DNA of 64,000 bases from Phocaeicola faecalis. GTDB lineage: Bacteria; Bacteroidota; Bacteroidia; Bacteroidales; Bacteroidaceae. Both the position numbers and the translations under genes were made by a program. This document shows, piece after piece, positions 17,590-24,831 of this stretch. How positions within the stretch are numbered: position 1 is the stretch's first letter; each line of letters starts with the position of its first letter. Under the pieces are notes generated by a model. That model searched no databases, was not told the DNA's origin, and saw only the letters and a list, made by a program, of their open reading frames with translations. The stretch lies in contig NZ_JADNRM010000013.1 of assembly GCF_021730445.1 (NCBI RefSeq), forward strand, positions 1 through 64,000, written 5' to 3'.

Positions 17590-18197
17590 TGAAACGGTAT
17601 TTTATTCCATTGGTTGTTGTGGTATGTGCTATTATTGGTACGTTTTTATTCACAAAGAGTCAATTAGATAAACAGTATGAAGTGTGTCGTATGAATAACG
17701 CAAATATAGTTGGTGATAGAAGATATCTTGAATCATTAGTTAAGTCAATGATTAATGACATGAATCAATCGGTGTCTTCTTCTGCTTTATTGGTGAGGGG
17801 ACAGGATTCTCTTGCATTATCAGAGATTGTTTCCTTTCCATGCCTTTTAATATATATACCTGAAACAGATAATATTTGTATGGGATGTGTTGATTATGCT
17901 ATTGAAGCAGTGAAAAAAGTATTTGCTGATTTTGAATATAGAACAGATATCGGGATTGTTTCACAGGCGTATAATCCTGATTTAAAGGAGAGGATTATTA
18001 ATAAAAAAGTATATTTCCTTCAAGAAGACAGCATGTTTATTACTGTTCATAATGAATTTGACAGCCCACTCTATTTAGTGATTAATAATGAATGTCGAGT
18101 TATTTCATCTTTTGTCCCTAATGCTAATTTTGAAAATCTGGTTTTAAATTATTTGTCTAAAGTAAAAACAGGTTTGTTACGTGATATAAGCTTTTAG
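17586..18197 (+). CDS. Membrane-anchored thioredoxin-like protein with CxxC
   Basis: Protein of 203 aa. One N-terminal TM helix (IPLVVVVCAIIGTFLF) anchors it, followed by a periplasmic domain. A CMGC motif (Cys98 and Cys101) follows LLIYIPETDNI, the position and strand expected in a thioredoxin fold; a later CR near VINNECRVI could end the domain. Fold assignment is inference; overall identity to known thioredoxins is low. Downstream of a six-Cys exported peptide, it may form or shuffle its disulfides. An ATG pair (17586, 17589) makes the start uncertain by one codon. Confidence 0.65.
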   Translation: MMKRYFIPLVVVVCAIIGTFLFTKSQLDKQYEVCRMNNANIVGDRRYLESLVKSMINDMNQSVSSSALLVRGQDSLALSEIVSFPCLLIYIPETDNICMGCVDYAIEAVKKVFADFEYRTDIGIVSQAYNPDLKERIINKKVYFLQEDSMFITVHNEFDSPLYLVINNECRVISSFVPNANFENLVLNYLSKVKTGLLRDISF

Positions 18198-18203
18198 TAA
18201 TAA

Positions 18204-18238
18204 AATCCTGCCCTATAACATAGAGCAGGATTTTTTTT
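18204..18238 (+). terminator. Terminator of the NVEALA cassette, copy 2 of the asnS terminator
   Basis: Identical to 16070-16104 in stem, loop and T tract. Stem arms are 18204-18211 and 18225-18232. It starts 7 bp after the thioredoxin-like gene stop. The identity of the loop as well as the stem excludes chance convergence of two terminators. Confidence 0.92.
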
Positions 18239-18291
18239 GTATTTACCTGTAAAAAAGTCATTTAAAAACGTGGATATATGAAAATTATTTC

Positions 18292-18299
18292 TAATTTTG
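18292..18299 (+). promoter_or_regulatory. Promoter -7 box of the DUF4488 gene
   Basis: TAATTTTG fits TAnnTTTG. Transcription should begin near 18306, which leaves the ATG at 18343 as the first useful start and excludes the in-frame one at 18319 on signal-peptide grounds. Confidence 0.6.
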
Positions 18300-18342
18300 T
18301 GTATCCACATTACGCAATTTGTTAACTAAATATTATACGACT

Positions 18343-18837
18343 ATGAAACGACATTCTTTATTTTTACTGCTGGTGGCATTTATGCTAATCGGTACCTCTC
18401 ATGTAATGGGACAAAATAAATCCGCTATTGCCCCTGCTGATTTAAAAGGCATTTGGCAGATGTGTTTTTATGTGTCCGGTGTTCCGAATACTCCTGGAGA
18501 ATTGAAACCGAGTAATTCATTCAAAATCTTGTCTGACGACGGAAAGTTTACAAATATGACGGTAATTCCTAACCATGGAGCTATTATCATTGGTGCGGGA
18601 ACCTATAAACAGACCGCAGAGAATGCATATACAGAGCATGTTGAGAAGAATCTGCATTTACCTCAATTGGTAGGTACGGACAATATATTGGAGTTCGAGA
18701 TGAAAGGTGGTGATGTAATGGTGCTGAAGTTCTTCGTGAAAACTGATAAGGATGGCAATGATATTAATTCATGGTATTATGAAACTTGGAAACGGGTGAA
18801 GATGCCGGCTGCTTATCCAAAGGATTTGGTAAGATAA
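18343..18837 (+). CDS. Exported DUF4488-type protein
   Basis: Protein of 164 aa with a signal peptide (MKRHSLFLLLVAFMLIGTSHVMGQ). The mature part (PADLKGIWQMCFYV, GKFTNMTVIP, GTYKQTAENAYTEHVEKNLH, YYETWKRV) looks like a small beta-barrel of the DUF4488/lipocalin-like kind found in Bacteroides. Function unknown. Own promoter and own terminator, so monocistronic. Confidence 0.72.
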   Translation: MKRHSLFLLLVAFMLIGTSHVMGQNKSAIAPADLKGIWQMCFYVSGVPNTPGELKPSNSFKILSDDGKFTNMTVIPNHGAIIIGAGTYKQTAENAYTEHVEKNLHLPQLVGTDNILEFEMKGGDVMVLKFFVKTDKDGNDINSWYYETWKRVKMPAAYPKDLVR

Positions 18838-18860
18838 TAAACAGAAAATATAGAATATAA

Positions 18861-18885
18861 GGCGGGTTCTCACCCGCCTTTTCTT
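18861..18885 (+). terminator. Terminator of the DUF4488 gene
   Basis: Perfect 7-bp stem GGCGGGT (18861-18867) with ACCCGCC (18872-18878), TCTC loop, then TTTTCTT. Confidence 0.9.
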
Positions 18886-19007
18886 GTAATTTGCACAAAT
18901 CTTCAAAAAATGTGCTATTCTTCGTCACTTTTATGGCTTTGGAAGAACAAAGATTAGAAATAATCGTTAACTTTGTCACCAATAACATAAAATAGAAAAG
19001 GAGATTA

Positions 19008-19583
19008 ATGTCTAAGCTTTATATAATAGCAGGTTGCAATGGGGCCGGAAAAACGACGGCATCCTATACAGTGCTTCCCGAAATATTGGACTGTCGCGAG
19101 TTCGTCAATGCTGACGAAATCGCAAAAGGCCTTTCTCCTTTTAATCCCTCAAGTGTAGCTATTGAAGCCGGTCGGCTAATGCTTAAACGCATTGGCGAAT
19201 TGCTTTCTGCCGGAGTCAGTTTTTCTGTTGAAACAACGCTCTCTACCCGTTCTTATATTAATCTCATTCATCAGGCGCAGAGCCAGGGCTATAGCGTCAG
19301 CCTGATTTATTTCTGGTTGAATTCGCCTGAGTTGGCCATTGAACGAGTAAAGCAACGTGTTGCCAATGGAGGGCATGATGTGCCGGCACCTATCATTCGC
19401 CGTCGTTACCGTGCGGGATTGGATAACTTTTTCCATATTTATATGTCATGTGTGGACTATTGGATGCTGGCAGACAATAGCTCTACACCGCGTGTCATTG
19501 TGGCTGATGCTTTTCGTTTGCGGGAAGAGCCACACATTTATAATCATGAACTCTTTAATAAAATCAGAAGTTATGTCAACTGA
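19008..19583 (+). CDS. Zeta-toxin-family P-loop kinase
   Basis: Protein of 191 aa. Walker A is GCNGAGKTT (9-17). FVNADEIAKGLSPFNP, FSVETTLSTRSYINLI and RVANGGHDVPAPIIRRRY are hallmarks of the zeta-like/AAA group of small P-loop kinases. Zeta toxins phosphorylate UDP-N-acetylglucosamine; whether this short chromosomal form does so is unknown. Usual epsilon antitoxin is absent upstream; a 75-aa gene overlaps the 3' end. The preceding stretch 18886-19007 is AT-rich with no clear promoter. Confidence 0.8.
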   Translation: MSKLYIIAGCNGAGKTTASYTVLPEILDCREFVNADEIAKGLSPFNPSSVAIEAGRLMLKRIGELLSAGVSFSVETTLSTRSYINLIHQAQSQGYSVSLIYFWLNSPELAIERVKQRVANGGHDVPAPIIRRRYRAGLDNFFHIYMSCVDYWMLADNSSTPRVIVADAFRLREEPHIYNHELFNKIRSYVN

Positions 19584-19800
19584 AGAAGAATATAAGGAAC
19601 TGAGCGAGAAATTGCGTTATGGTTTAGAACTGGCCGAGCAGCGATTGATAGAAGAAACAGCCCGTCGTGAAGGAACATTGTGCTATGGTCGTCCTGATGG
19701 AAAAGTAGTGCGGGTATCTGCAACGGAACTTTTGAAGCTTCGTCAGTCTGCCGGATATGGTTGCCCGGTTTGTGAATCCGATTCGGGATGGAGGCATTAA
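19573..19800 (+). CDS. Small protein overlapping the zeta-like gene
   Basis: Protein of 75 aa (MSTEEEYKELSEKLRYGLEL...). The N-terminal half is a charged amphipathic helix; the C-terminal half has ATELLKLRQSAGYGCPVCESD with a CxxC pair. It starts 11 bp before the end of the zeta-like gene, so translation is probably coupled. An in-frame ATG at 19546 is an alternative start. I do not recognise a named family. As partner of a zeta-like kinase, it is a candidate antitoxin or modulator; not shown by sequence. Confidence 0.65.
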   Translation: MSTEEEYKELSEKLRYGLELAEQRLIEETARREGTLCYGRPDGKVVRVSATELLKLRQSAGYGCPVCESDSGWRH

Positions 19801-19910
19801 AAGAGTATTTTTAAGAAAAGATAAGTTGGGGAGATGAATTAATCTTCCCTTTTTTACTGCCGTATGTGAGCTCTCCCCCCTGAAAATCAACCAAAAAATT
19901 ACTTAATTTG

Positions 19911-19941
19911 TTTGTCAGTTCAAAGAAAAGCCGTACCTTTG
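19911..19941 (+). promoter_or_regulatory. Promoter of the rplM-rpsI-rpsB-tsf group
   Basis: TTTG at 19911-19914 and TACCTTTG at 19934-19941 with a 19-bp spacer: the best full match to the Bacteroides housekeeping promoter in the window. Transcription should begin near 19948, giving a ~124-nt leader. Confidence 0.85.
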
Positions 19942-19983
19942 CAAGCCGATTATTATCAAAAGTTTATAAAGAATTAATTCTTA

Positions 19984-20023
19984 GCGTGTTAATGGTTCTT
20001 TGTCCGGGAACGGTTAGAGACGC
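19984..20023 (+). promoter_or_regulatory. Structured leader of rplM (candidate ribosomal-protein autoregulatory element)
   Basis: The transcript from 19948 can fold a hairpin with GCGT/ACGC at its base (19984-19987 with 20020-20023), a TTAAT/GGTTA region and an upper GTTC/GAAC stem around a TTTGTCCG loop. Long leaders before rplM in Bacteroidia are thought to bind L13; I am not certain this is that described motif. Confidence 0.5.
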
Positions 20024-20071
20024 TGGGAAGAAATTGTTTTTTAGTAGTTAACATTTAAAAAGATTTTAAGA

Positions 20072-20533
20072 GTGGACACTTTAAGTTACAAGACCATTTC
20101 TGCAAACAAAGAAACAGCTCAAAAAGAATGGGTTGTTATCGACGCTACCGATCAGGTCGTAGGCCGTCTCGGTTCGAAAGTTGCGAAACTGTTGAGAGGA
20201 AAGTACAAAGCTAGCTTTACCCCTCATGTTGACTGCGGTGATAACGTAATTATCATTAACGCAGACAAAGTAAAATTTACCGGAAACAAGTGGAACGACA
20301 AAGTTTACTTGAGATATACAGGTTATCCCGGTGGACAGAGAGAAATGACTCCTGCCGAGCTGATGAAGAAACCTAACGGTGAAGAAAAACTGTTGAAGAG
20401 AGTAGTAAAAGGAATGCTTCCCAAAAACCGTCTGGGAGCACAGTTGCTGGGCAACTTGTATGTTTACGCTGGTAGCGAACACAAGCACGAAGCTCAGAGC
20501 CCGAAAACAATTGATATAAACTCACTTAAATAA
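20072..20533 (+). CDS. rplM: Ribosomal protein L13 (uL13)
   Basis: Protein of 153 aa with GTG start. WVVIDATDQVVGRLGSKVAK, PHVDCGDNVIIINADKV, YLRYTGYPGGQ and VKGMLPKNRLGAQLLGNLYV are conserved L13 blocks. A 50S subunit assembly-initiating protein. First gene of the L13-S9 pair, 6 bp before rpsI, with S2 and EF-Ts downstream. The GTG start is supported by the common Bacteroides N-terminus DTLSYKT right after it. Confidence 0.97.
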   Translation: MDTLSYKTISANKETAQKEWVVIDATDQVVGRLGSKVAKLLRGKYKASFTPHVDCGDNVIIINADKVKFTGNKWNDKVYLRYTGYPGGQREMTPAELMKKPNGEEKLLKRVVKGMLPKNRLGAQLLGNLYVYAGSEHKHEAQSPKTIDINSLK

Positions 20534-20539
20534 TAAAGA

Positions 20540-20926
20540 ATGGAAGTAGTAAATGCATTAGGCAGACGTAAACGCGCAATCGCACGCGTATTCGTAAGCG
20601 AAGGTACTGGAAAGATTACTATTAACAAGAGAGACCTTGCAGAGTACTTTCCATCAACTATTCTTCAGTACGTTGTAAAACAGCCTCTGACTAAGGTCGA
20701 AGCTGCTGAAAAATATGATATTAAAGTAAATCTTTGTGGTGGTGGTTTCACCGGTCAGTCACAGGCTTTGCGTTTGGCTATCGCTCGTGCTTTGGTGAAA
20801 ATTAATCCTGAAGATAAGAAGGCACTCCGTGCAGAAGGCTTCATGACACGTGATCCCCGTTCTGTTGAACGTAAGAAACCGGGTCGTCCGAAAGCACGTC
20901 GCAGATTCCAGTTCAGTAAACGTTAA
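20540..20926 (+). CDS. rpsI: Ribosomal protein S9 (uS9)
   Basis: Protein of 128 aa. NALGRRKRAIARVFVSEGTG at the N-terminus and KKPGRPKARRRFQFSKR at the C-terminus are diagnostic; the C-terminal Lys-Arg tail reaches the P-site tRNA in the 30S subunit. Co-transcribed with rplM (6 bp gap). Confidence 0.97.
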   Translation: MEVVNALGRRKRAIARVFVSEGTGKITINKRDLAEYFPSTILQYVVKQPLTKVEAAEKYDIKVNLCGGGFTGQSQALRLAIARALVKINPEDKKALRAEGFMTRDPRSVERKKPGRPKARRRFQFSKR

Positions 20927-20970
20927 TATCCGGTTTTACTTAGAACTGGTTAAGAAGCGTTTAGTATCTA

Positions 20971-21011
20971 AACTGCCGGGACTCTACTTTGTAGCAGACT
21001 ACCCGATGGTT
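20971..21011 (+). promoter_or_regulatory. Structured leader between rpsI and rpsB
   Basis: A 10-position stem (20971-20980 with 21002-21011; one mismatch and two G-T pairs) encloses an inner CTAC/GTAG hairpin. It lies 50 bp before rpsB in a 134-bp spacer. Candidate S2-responsive element or transcript-processing site; no promoter box is obvious in the gap. Confidence 0.45.
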
Positions 21012-21060
21012 GGTTGAGATAAACAAAAAAGAAAGTAAACGATTTTAAAGAATAACAAAA

Positions 21061-21903
21061 ATGTCTAGAACTAATTTCGATACATTATTGGAAGCCGGTT
21101 GCCACTTCGGACACCTTAAGAGAAAGTGGAACCCTGCAATGGCTCCTTATATCTTCATGGAACGCAATGGTATCCATATCATTGACCTCCACAAAACAGT
21201 TGCTAAAGTAGACGAAGCTGCCGACGCACTGAAACAAATTGCAAAATCAGGAAAGAAAGTCCTGTTCGTTGCTACTAAGAAACAAGCTAAGCAGGTAGTA
21301 GCTGAGAAAGCTGCTTCTGTAAATATGCCTTATGTAATCGAGCGCTGGCCGGGTGGTATGTTGACCAACTTCCCGACTATCCGTAAGGCTGTGAAGAAAA
21401 TGGCTACTATCGATAAGTTGACTAACGATGGTACCTATTCAAATCTTTCAAAGAGAGAAGTTCTGCAGATTTCTCGTCAGCGTGCTAAATTGGAAAAGAA
21501 CTTAGGTTCTATTTCTGACCTTACTCGTCTGCCGTCTGCATTGTTTGTTATCGATGTATTGAAAGAAAACATTGCAATCCGCGAAGCTAACCGTTTGGGT
21601 ATTCCTGTATTTGCTATCGTTGATACAAACTCAGATCCTTCAAATGTAGATTTCGTAATCCCTGCTAATGATGACGCTACTAAGTCTATCGAAGTTATCT
21701 TGGATGCTTGTTGCGCTGCTATGGCAGAAGGATTGGAAGAAAGAAAAGCTGAAAAAGTAGATATGGAAGCTGCCGGTGAAAATGCGCCTAAGAATGCTGC
21801 CGGTAAGAAGAAAGCTACTAAAGCTCGCATGGACAAAGCCGAAGAAGAAGCTATCAACGCTGCTAAGGCTGCCGCTTTCATGAAAGACGAAGAAGAAGCT
21901 TAA
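21061..21903 (+). CDS. rpsB: Ribosomal protein S2 (uS2)
   Basis: Protein of 280 aa. LLEAGCHFGHLKRKWNPAMA, PYIFMERNGIHIIDLHKT, ERWPGGMLTNFPTIR and FAIVDTNSDPSNVDFVIPAN are canonical S2 blocks. A ~45-residue C-terminal tail rich in Ala, Lys and Glu (KNAAGKKKATKARMDKAEEE) is longer than in E. coli S2 and usual in Bacteroidetes. The partner tsf follows. Confidence 0.97.
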   Translation: MSRTNFDTLLEAGCHFGHLKRKWNPAMAPYIFMERNGIHIIDLHKTVAKVDEAADALKQIAKSGKKVLFVATKKQAKQVVAEKAASVNMPYVIERWPGGMLTNFPTIRKAVKKMATIDKLTNDGTYSNLSKREVLQISRQRAKLEKNLGSISDLTRLPSALFVIDVLKENIAIREANRLGIPVFAIVDTNSDPSNVDFVIPANDDATKSIEVILDACCAAMAEGLEERKAEKVDMEAAGENAPKNAAGKKKATKARMDKAEEEAINAAKAAAFMKDEEEA

Positions 21904-21910
21904 TATACTA

Positions 21911-21985
21911 TAGTTGAGAGTTGAGAGTTGAAAGTTGAGAGTTACGATATGCAATTCTCAACTCTCTGTTCTCAACTCTCAACTG
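21911..21985. repeat. GTTGAGA repeat hairpin between rpsB and tsf
   Basis: The left arm has four tandem copies of a 7-8 base GTTGAGA/GTTGAAA unit and the right arm carries the complementary TCTCAAC units, so the region folds into a long imperfect hairpin, followed by GCTTTT. It may attenuate or stabilise the rpsB-tsf transcript. It looks like a short interspersed minisatellite hairpin. Confidence 0.75.
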
Positions 21986-22026
21986 CTTTTAAAGACATTA
22001 TTAACAAATTAAAATAAAGGAATATT

Positions 22027-23016
22027 ATGGCTGTAACTATGGCTGAAATTACCAAGCTTCGTAAAATCAGTGGAGCTGGTATGATGGACTGCAAAAACGC
22101 TTTGACTGAAGCTAATGGCGATATCGATAAAGCAATGGAAATTATCCGTAAAAAAGGACAGGCTGTTGCTGCAAAACGTTCTGACCGTGAAGCATCAGAA
22201 GGTTGTGTATTGGCTAAATCAACAGGTGAATTCGCTGCAATCATTGCATTGAAGTGTGAAACAGACTTTGTTGCCAAGAATGCTGATTTCGTTGCTTTGA
22301 CTCAGGCTATTCTGGACGCTGCTGTGGCTAACAAATGTAAGACTTTGGACGAAGTAAAGGCATTGCCGTTGGGCAACGGTACTGTACAGGATGCAGTAAC
22401 TGACCGTAGCGGTATCACCGGTGAGAAAATGGAGTTGGACGGCTACAATGTAGTTGAAGGAGCTTATACTTCTATCTATAACCACCAGGGAAACAACCAA
22501 CTTTGTACTATTGTGGCTATGAACAAGGAAGCTGAGGCTGCAGCTCACGGAGTAGCTATGCAGATTGCAGCTATGAACCCTATCGCAATTGACGAAGCCG
22601 GTGTTCCTGAATCAGTGAAGGAAGCTGAAATTCAGGTAGCTATCGATAAGACTAAGAAAGAACAAGTGGACAAGGCTGTGGAAGCTGCTTTGAAGAAAGC
22701 CGGCATCAACCCTGCACATGTAGACAGTGAAGATCACATGGAAAGCAACAAGGCTAAGGGATGGATTACTGACGAAGACATTGCCAAGGCTAAGGAAATC
22801 ATTGCTACTGTTTCTGCAGAGAAGGCTGCTAACCTGCCCGAAGCTATGATTCAGAACATTGCTAAAGGTCGTTTGGGCAAGTTCTTGAAGGAAGTTTGCT
22901 TGTTGAATCAGGAAGATATCATGGATGGCAAGAAGACTGTAAGAGAAGTGTTGAAAGAAATCGATCCTGAATTGCAGATTGTTGATTTCAAACGTTTCAC
23001 TTTGCGTGCTGAGTAA
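22027..23016 (+). CDS. tsf: Elongation factor Ts
   Basis: Protein of 329 aa. ITKLRKISGAGMMDCKNALTEANGDIDKAM is the N-terminal UBA-like domain; LKCETDFVAKNADF is the conserved EF-Tu contact. The core dimerisation domains follow, and the C-terminus includes EVCLLNQEDIMDGKKTVREVL. It recycles EF-Tu-GDP. A very strong terminator follows at 23069. Confidence 0.97.
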   Translation: MAVTMAEITKLRKISGAGMMDCKNALTEANGDIDKAMEIIRKKGQAVAAKRSDREASEGCVLAKSTGEFAAIIALKCETDFVAKNADFVALTQAILDAAVANKCKTLDEVKALPLGNGTVQDAVTDRSGITGEKMELDGYNVVEGAYTSIYNHQGNNQLCTIVAMNKEAEAAAHGVAMQIAAMNPIAIDEAGVPESVKEAEIQVAIDKTKKEQVDKAVEAALKKAGINPAHVDSEDHMESNKAKGWITDEDIAKAKEIIATVSAEKAANLPEAMIQNIAKGRLGKFLKEVCLLNQEDIMDGKKTVREVLKEIDPELQIVDFKRFTLRAE

Positions 23017-23068
23017 TATTTATGAGAAAGCCCTTGGCTCAGGTCTCTGTGATGAGGGTTATATGGTA

Positions 23069-23100
23069 GGAAAGAGGGTGCGCACCCTCTTTCCTTTTTT
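23069..23100 (+). terminator. tsf terminator, perfect 26-bp palindrome
   Basis: Bases 23069-23094 are a perfect palindrome (13-bp arms, GGAAAGAGGGTGC and its complement), followed by TTTTTT. It ends the ribosomal operon one base before the stop codon of the convergent yciH gene; the opposite strand lacks a T tract on its far side. Confidence 0.93.
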
Positions 23101-23439
23101 TTATTTCGTCTGTGTATATCCTTCCGCCTTCAACAACTCGATAACCCGCTGTTTGAACTCTCCTTGAATGATGATTTCTCCATCCTTCACAGAACCGCCC
23201 ACACCGCATTTGGTTTTGAGCAACTTGCCCAATTCCTTCCGGTCATCTTCGGAACCGATAAATCCATTGACAAGGGTGACAGTTTTACCGCCCCGGCCTT
23301 TCTTCTCTATACTGACGCGCAATTTTTGCTGCTTTTTATCCGGAGTGGCTGTCTCTTCTTCTTCCTCCTGCTCATAGTTGAAATCGGGATTCGTCGAGTA
23401 CACCACATTCAGACGCTCTTTCCAATCGTTATTTTTCAT
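23101..23439 (-). CDS. yciH: SUI1/YciH-family translation factor
   Basis: Protein of 112 aa. The ATG at 23439 is chosen because the region before it is not protein-like and holds the promoter (TATCTTTG on the minus strand, 23464-23471). An acidic N-terminal segment (EQEEEEETATPDKK) precedes the SUI1 domain: IEKKGRGGKTVTLVNGF, LGKLLKTKCGVGGSVKDGEI, IIQGEFKQRVIELLKAEGY. Homologous to eIF1; in bacteria its role in start-codon choice is not settled. Convergent with tsf and divergent from rex. Confidence 0.9.
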   Translation of the reverse strand: MKNNDWKERLNVVYSTNPDFNYEQEEEEETATPDKKQQKLRVSIEKKGRGGKTVTLVNGFIGSEDDRKELGKLLKTKCGVGGSVKDGEIIIQGEFKQRVIELLKAEGYTQTK

Positions 23440-23463
23440 GTGAATTTTGCTTAAATGAGTACT

Positions 23464-23471
23464 CAAAGATA
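23464..23471 (-). promoter_or_regulatory. Promoter -7 box of yciH
   Basis: TATCTTTG on the minus strand fits TAnnTTTG; 25 bp before ATG 23439. Confidence 0.6.
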
Positions 23472-23515
23472 CTACATTTTTTATTCTCAAAAGGCAGTGG
23501 TAACAAATAAAAGTG

Positions 23516-23523
23516 TACTTTTG
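23516..23523 (+). promoter_or_regulatory. Promoter -7 box of rex
   Basis: TACTTTTG fits TAnnTTTG; about 33 bp before ATG 23557. The rex and yciH promoters are back to back. Confidence 0.65.
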
Positions 23524-23556
23524 CACATTACCTAATGATAATGCCAATAGAAACAG

Positions 23557-24207
23557 ATGGATATACGTATGCATAAATTCTCAGATAAAGTGCCTGAGCC
23601 TACTTTGCGCAGACTCCCTTGGTATCTTTCTAATGTAAAGCTGATGAAAGAGAGAGGAGAAACGTATGTGTCTTCTACCCAGATATCCAAGCAGATTAAT
23701 ATAGATGCGTCTCAGATAGCGAAAGACCTTTCGTATGTCAATATATCCGGTCGTACTCGTGTGGGCTATGAAATAGATGCGCTCATCGAAGTGCTGGAAC
23801 GTTTTCTGGGCTTTACGCACATGCATAAAGCATTCCTGTTTGGGGTAGGTAGCCTGGGAGGAGCGTTGCTGCGCGATTCGGGTCTTCACCATTTCGGGTT
23901 GGAGATAGTAGGTGCTTTTGATGTGAACCCTGACATTGTGGGAACTGAAATTAATGGTATCCCCATCTATCATTCCGATGCCTTTGAACAGATGATGGAG
24001 GAATGTAATGTCAATATAGGAGTATTGACTGTGCCTATCAATATAGCACAGGAGATAACGGATAAGATGGTGGCGGGTGGAATTAAAGCTGTTTGGAACT
24101 TTACTCCGTTCCGTATTCGTGTTCCCGAAGATATTGTAGTGCAGAATACTTCACTGTATGCTCATCTGGCTGTGATGTTTAACCGTTTAAATGTAAATCA
24201 GGACTAA
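23557..24207 (+). CDS. rex: Redox-sensing transcriptional repressor Rex
   Basis: Protein of 216 aa. An N-terminal winged helix (TLRRLPWYLSNVKLMKERGETYVSSTQISKQINIDASQIAKDLSY, about 15-60) is followed by an NAD-binding Rossmann domain (FLFGVGSLGGALLRDSG). FDVNPDIVGTEINGIPIYH and GIKAVWNFTPFRI are conserved. It senses the NADH/NAD ratio and represses fermentation and respiratory genes. A second ATG at 23569 is a possible start. Followed 6 bp later by a FAH-family gene, so the two likely share a transcript with ispF. Confidence 0.94.
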   Translation: MDIRMHKFSDKVPEPTLRRLPWYLSNVKLMKERGETYVSSTQISKQINIDASQIAKDLSYVNISGRTRVGYEIDALIEVLERFLGFTHMHKAFLFGVGSLGGALLRDSGLHHFGLEIVGAFDVNPDIVGTEINGIPIYHSDAFEQMMEECNVNIGVLTVPINIAQEITDKMVAGGIKAVWNFTPFRIRVPEDIVVQNTSLYAHLAVMFNRLNVNQD

Positions 24208-24213
24208 AATTAT

Positions 24214-24831
24214 ATGAAGATATTAGCCGTAGGTATGAATTATGTGGCTCATTGCCACGAGTTGCATGCCGATGAAAACTTACCGAAGGAACCGGTCATT
24301 TTTATGAAGCCCGATTCTGCGTTGCTTAAAGATAGCAAGCCTTTCTTTATCCCGGATTTCTCTCAACAGGTAGATTATGAAACAGAACTGGTGGTTCGTA
24401 TCAACCGTCTGGGAAAAAACATAGCCGAACGGTTTGCACATCGTTATTATGATGCGGTGACGGTGGGGATTGACTTTACGGCACGCGATCTTCAGCGCCG
24501 GTTTCGCGAAGAGGGCAAACCGTGGGAGTTATGCAAGGGGTTTGATAATTCGGCTGTTATCGGAGACTTTGTATCGGTGGATAAGTTCAAGGATATTCAG
24601 AATTTGAAGTTCCATTTGGATATTGACGGTAACACGGTTCAGCAGGGCAATACGGCAGATATGCTTTTTAAGGTAGACGAAATCATTGCTTATGTCAGCC
24701 GTTTCTTTACGTTAAAAATAGGAGATTTACTGTTTACCGGCACACCGGTGGGAGTAGGACCGGTCAGCGTCGGCCAGCATTTGCAAGGCTACCTGGAAGA
24801 AGAAAAACTATTAGATTTCTATGTAAGATGA
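24214..24831 (+). CDS. Fumarylacetoacetate hydrolase-family protein
   Basis: Protein of 205 aa. MKILAVGMNYVAHCHEL, VIFMKPDSALLKDSKPFFIPDF and VDYETELVVRI are the FAH-family metal-binding region (acidic residues in YETELVV). VGIDFTARDLQRRFREEGKPW and LLFTGTPVGVGPV complete the fold. Related enzymes cleave or decarboxylate acylpyruvates or oxaloacetate; the substrate cannot be told from sequence. Overlaps ispF by 4 bp. Confidence 0.88.
   Translation: MKILAVGMNYVAHCHELHADENLPKEPVIFMKPDSALLKDSKPFFIPDFSQQVDYETELVVRINRLGKNIAERFAHRYYDAVTVGIDFTARDLQRRFREEGKPWELCKGFDNSAVIGDFVSVDKFKDIQNLKFHLDIDGNTVQQGNTADMLFKVDEIIAYVSRFFTLKIGDLLFTGTPVGVGPVSVGQHLQGYLEEEKLLDFYVR

Noticed and set aside
21911-21985. Tandem GTTGAGA units considered as a CRISPR array.
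   Set aside because: Units are 7-8 bp with no spacers, and arms are inverted; it is a hairpin minisatellite. No CRISPR array or cas gene was seen in the window.
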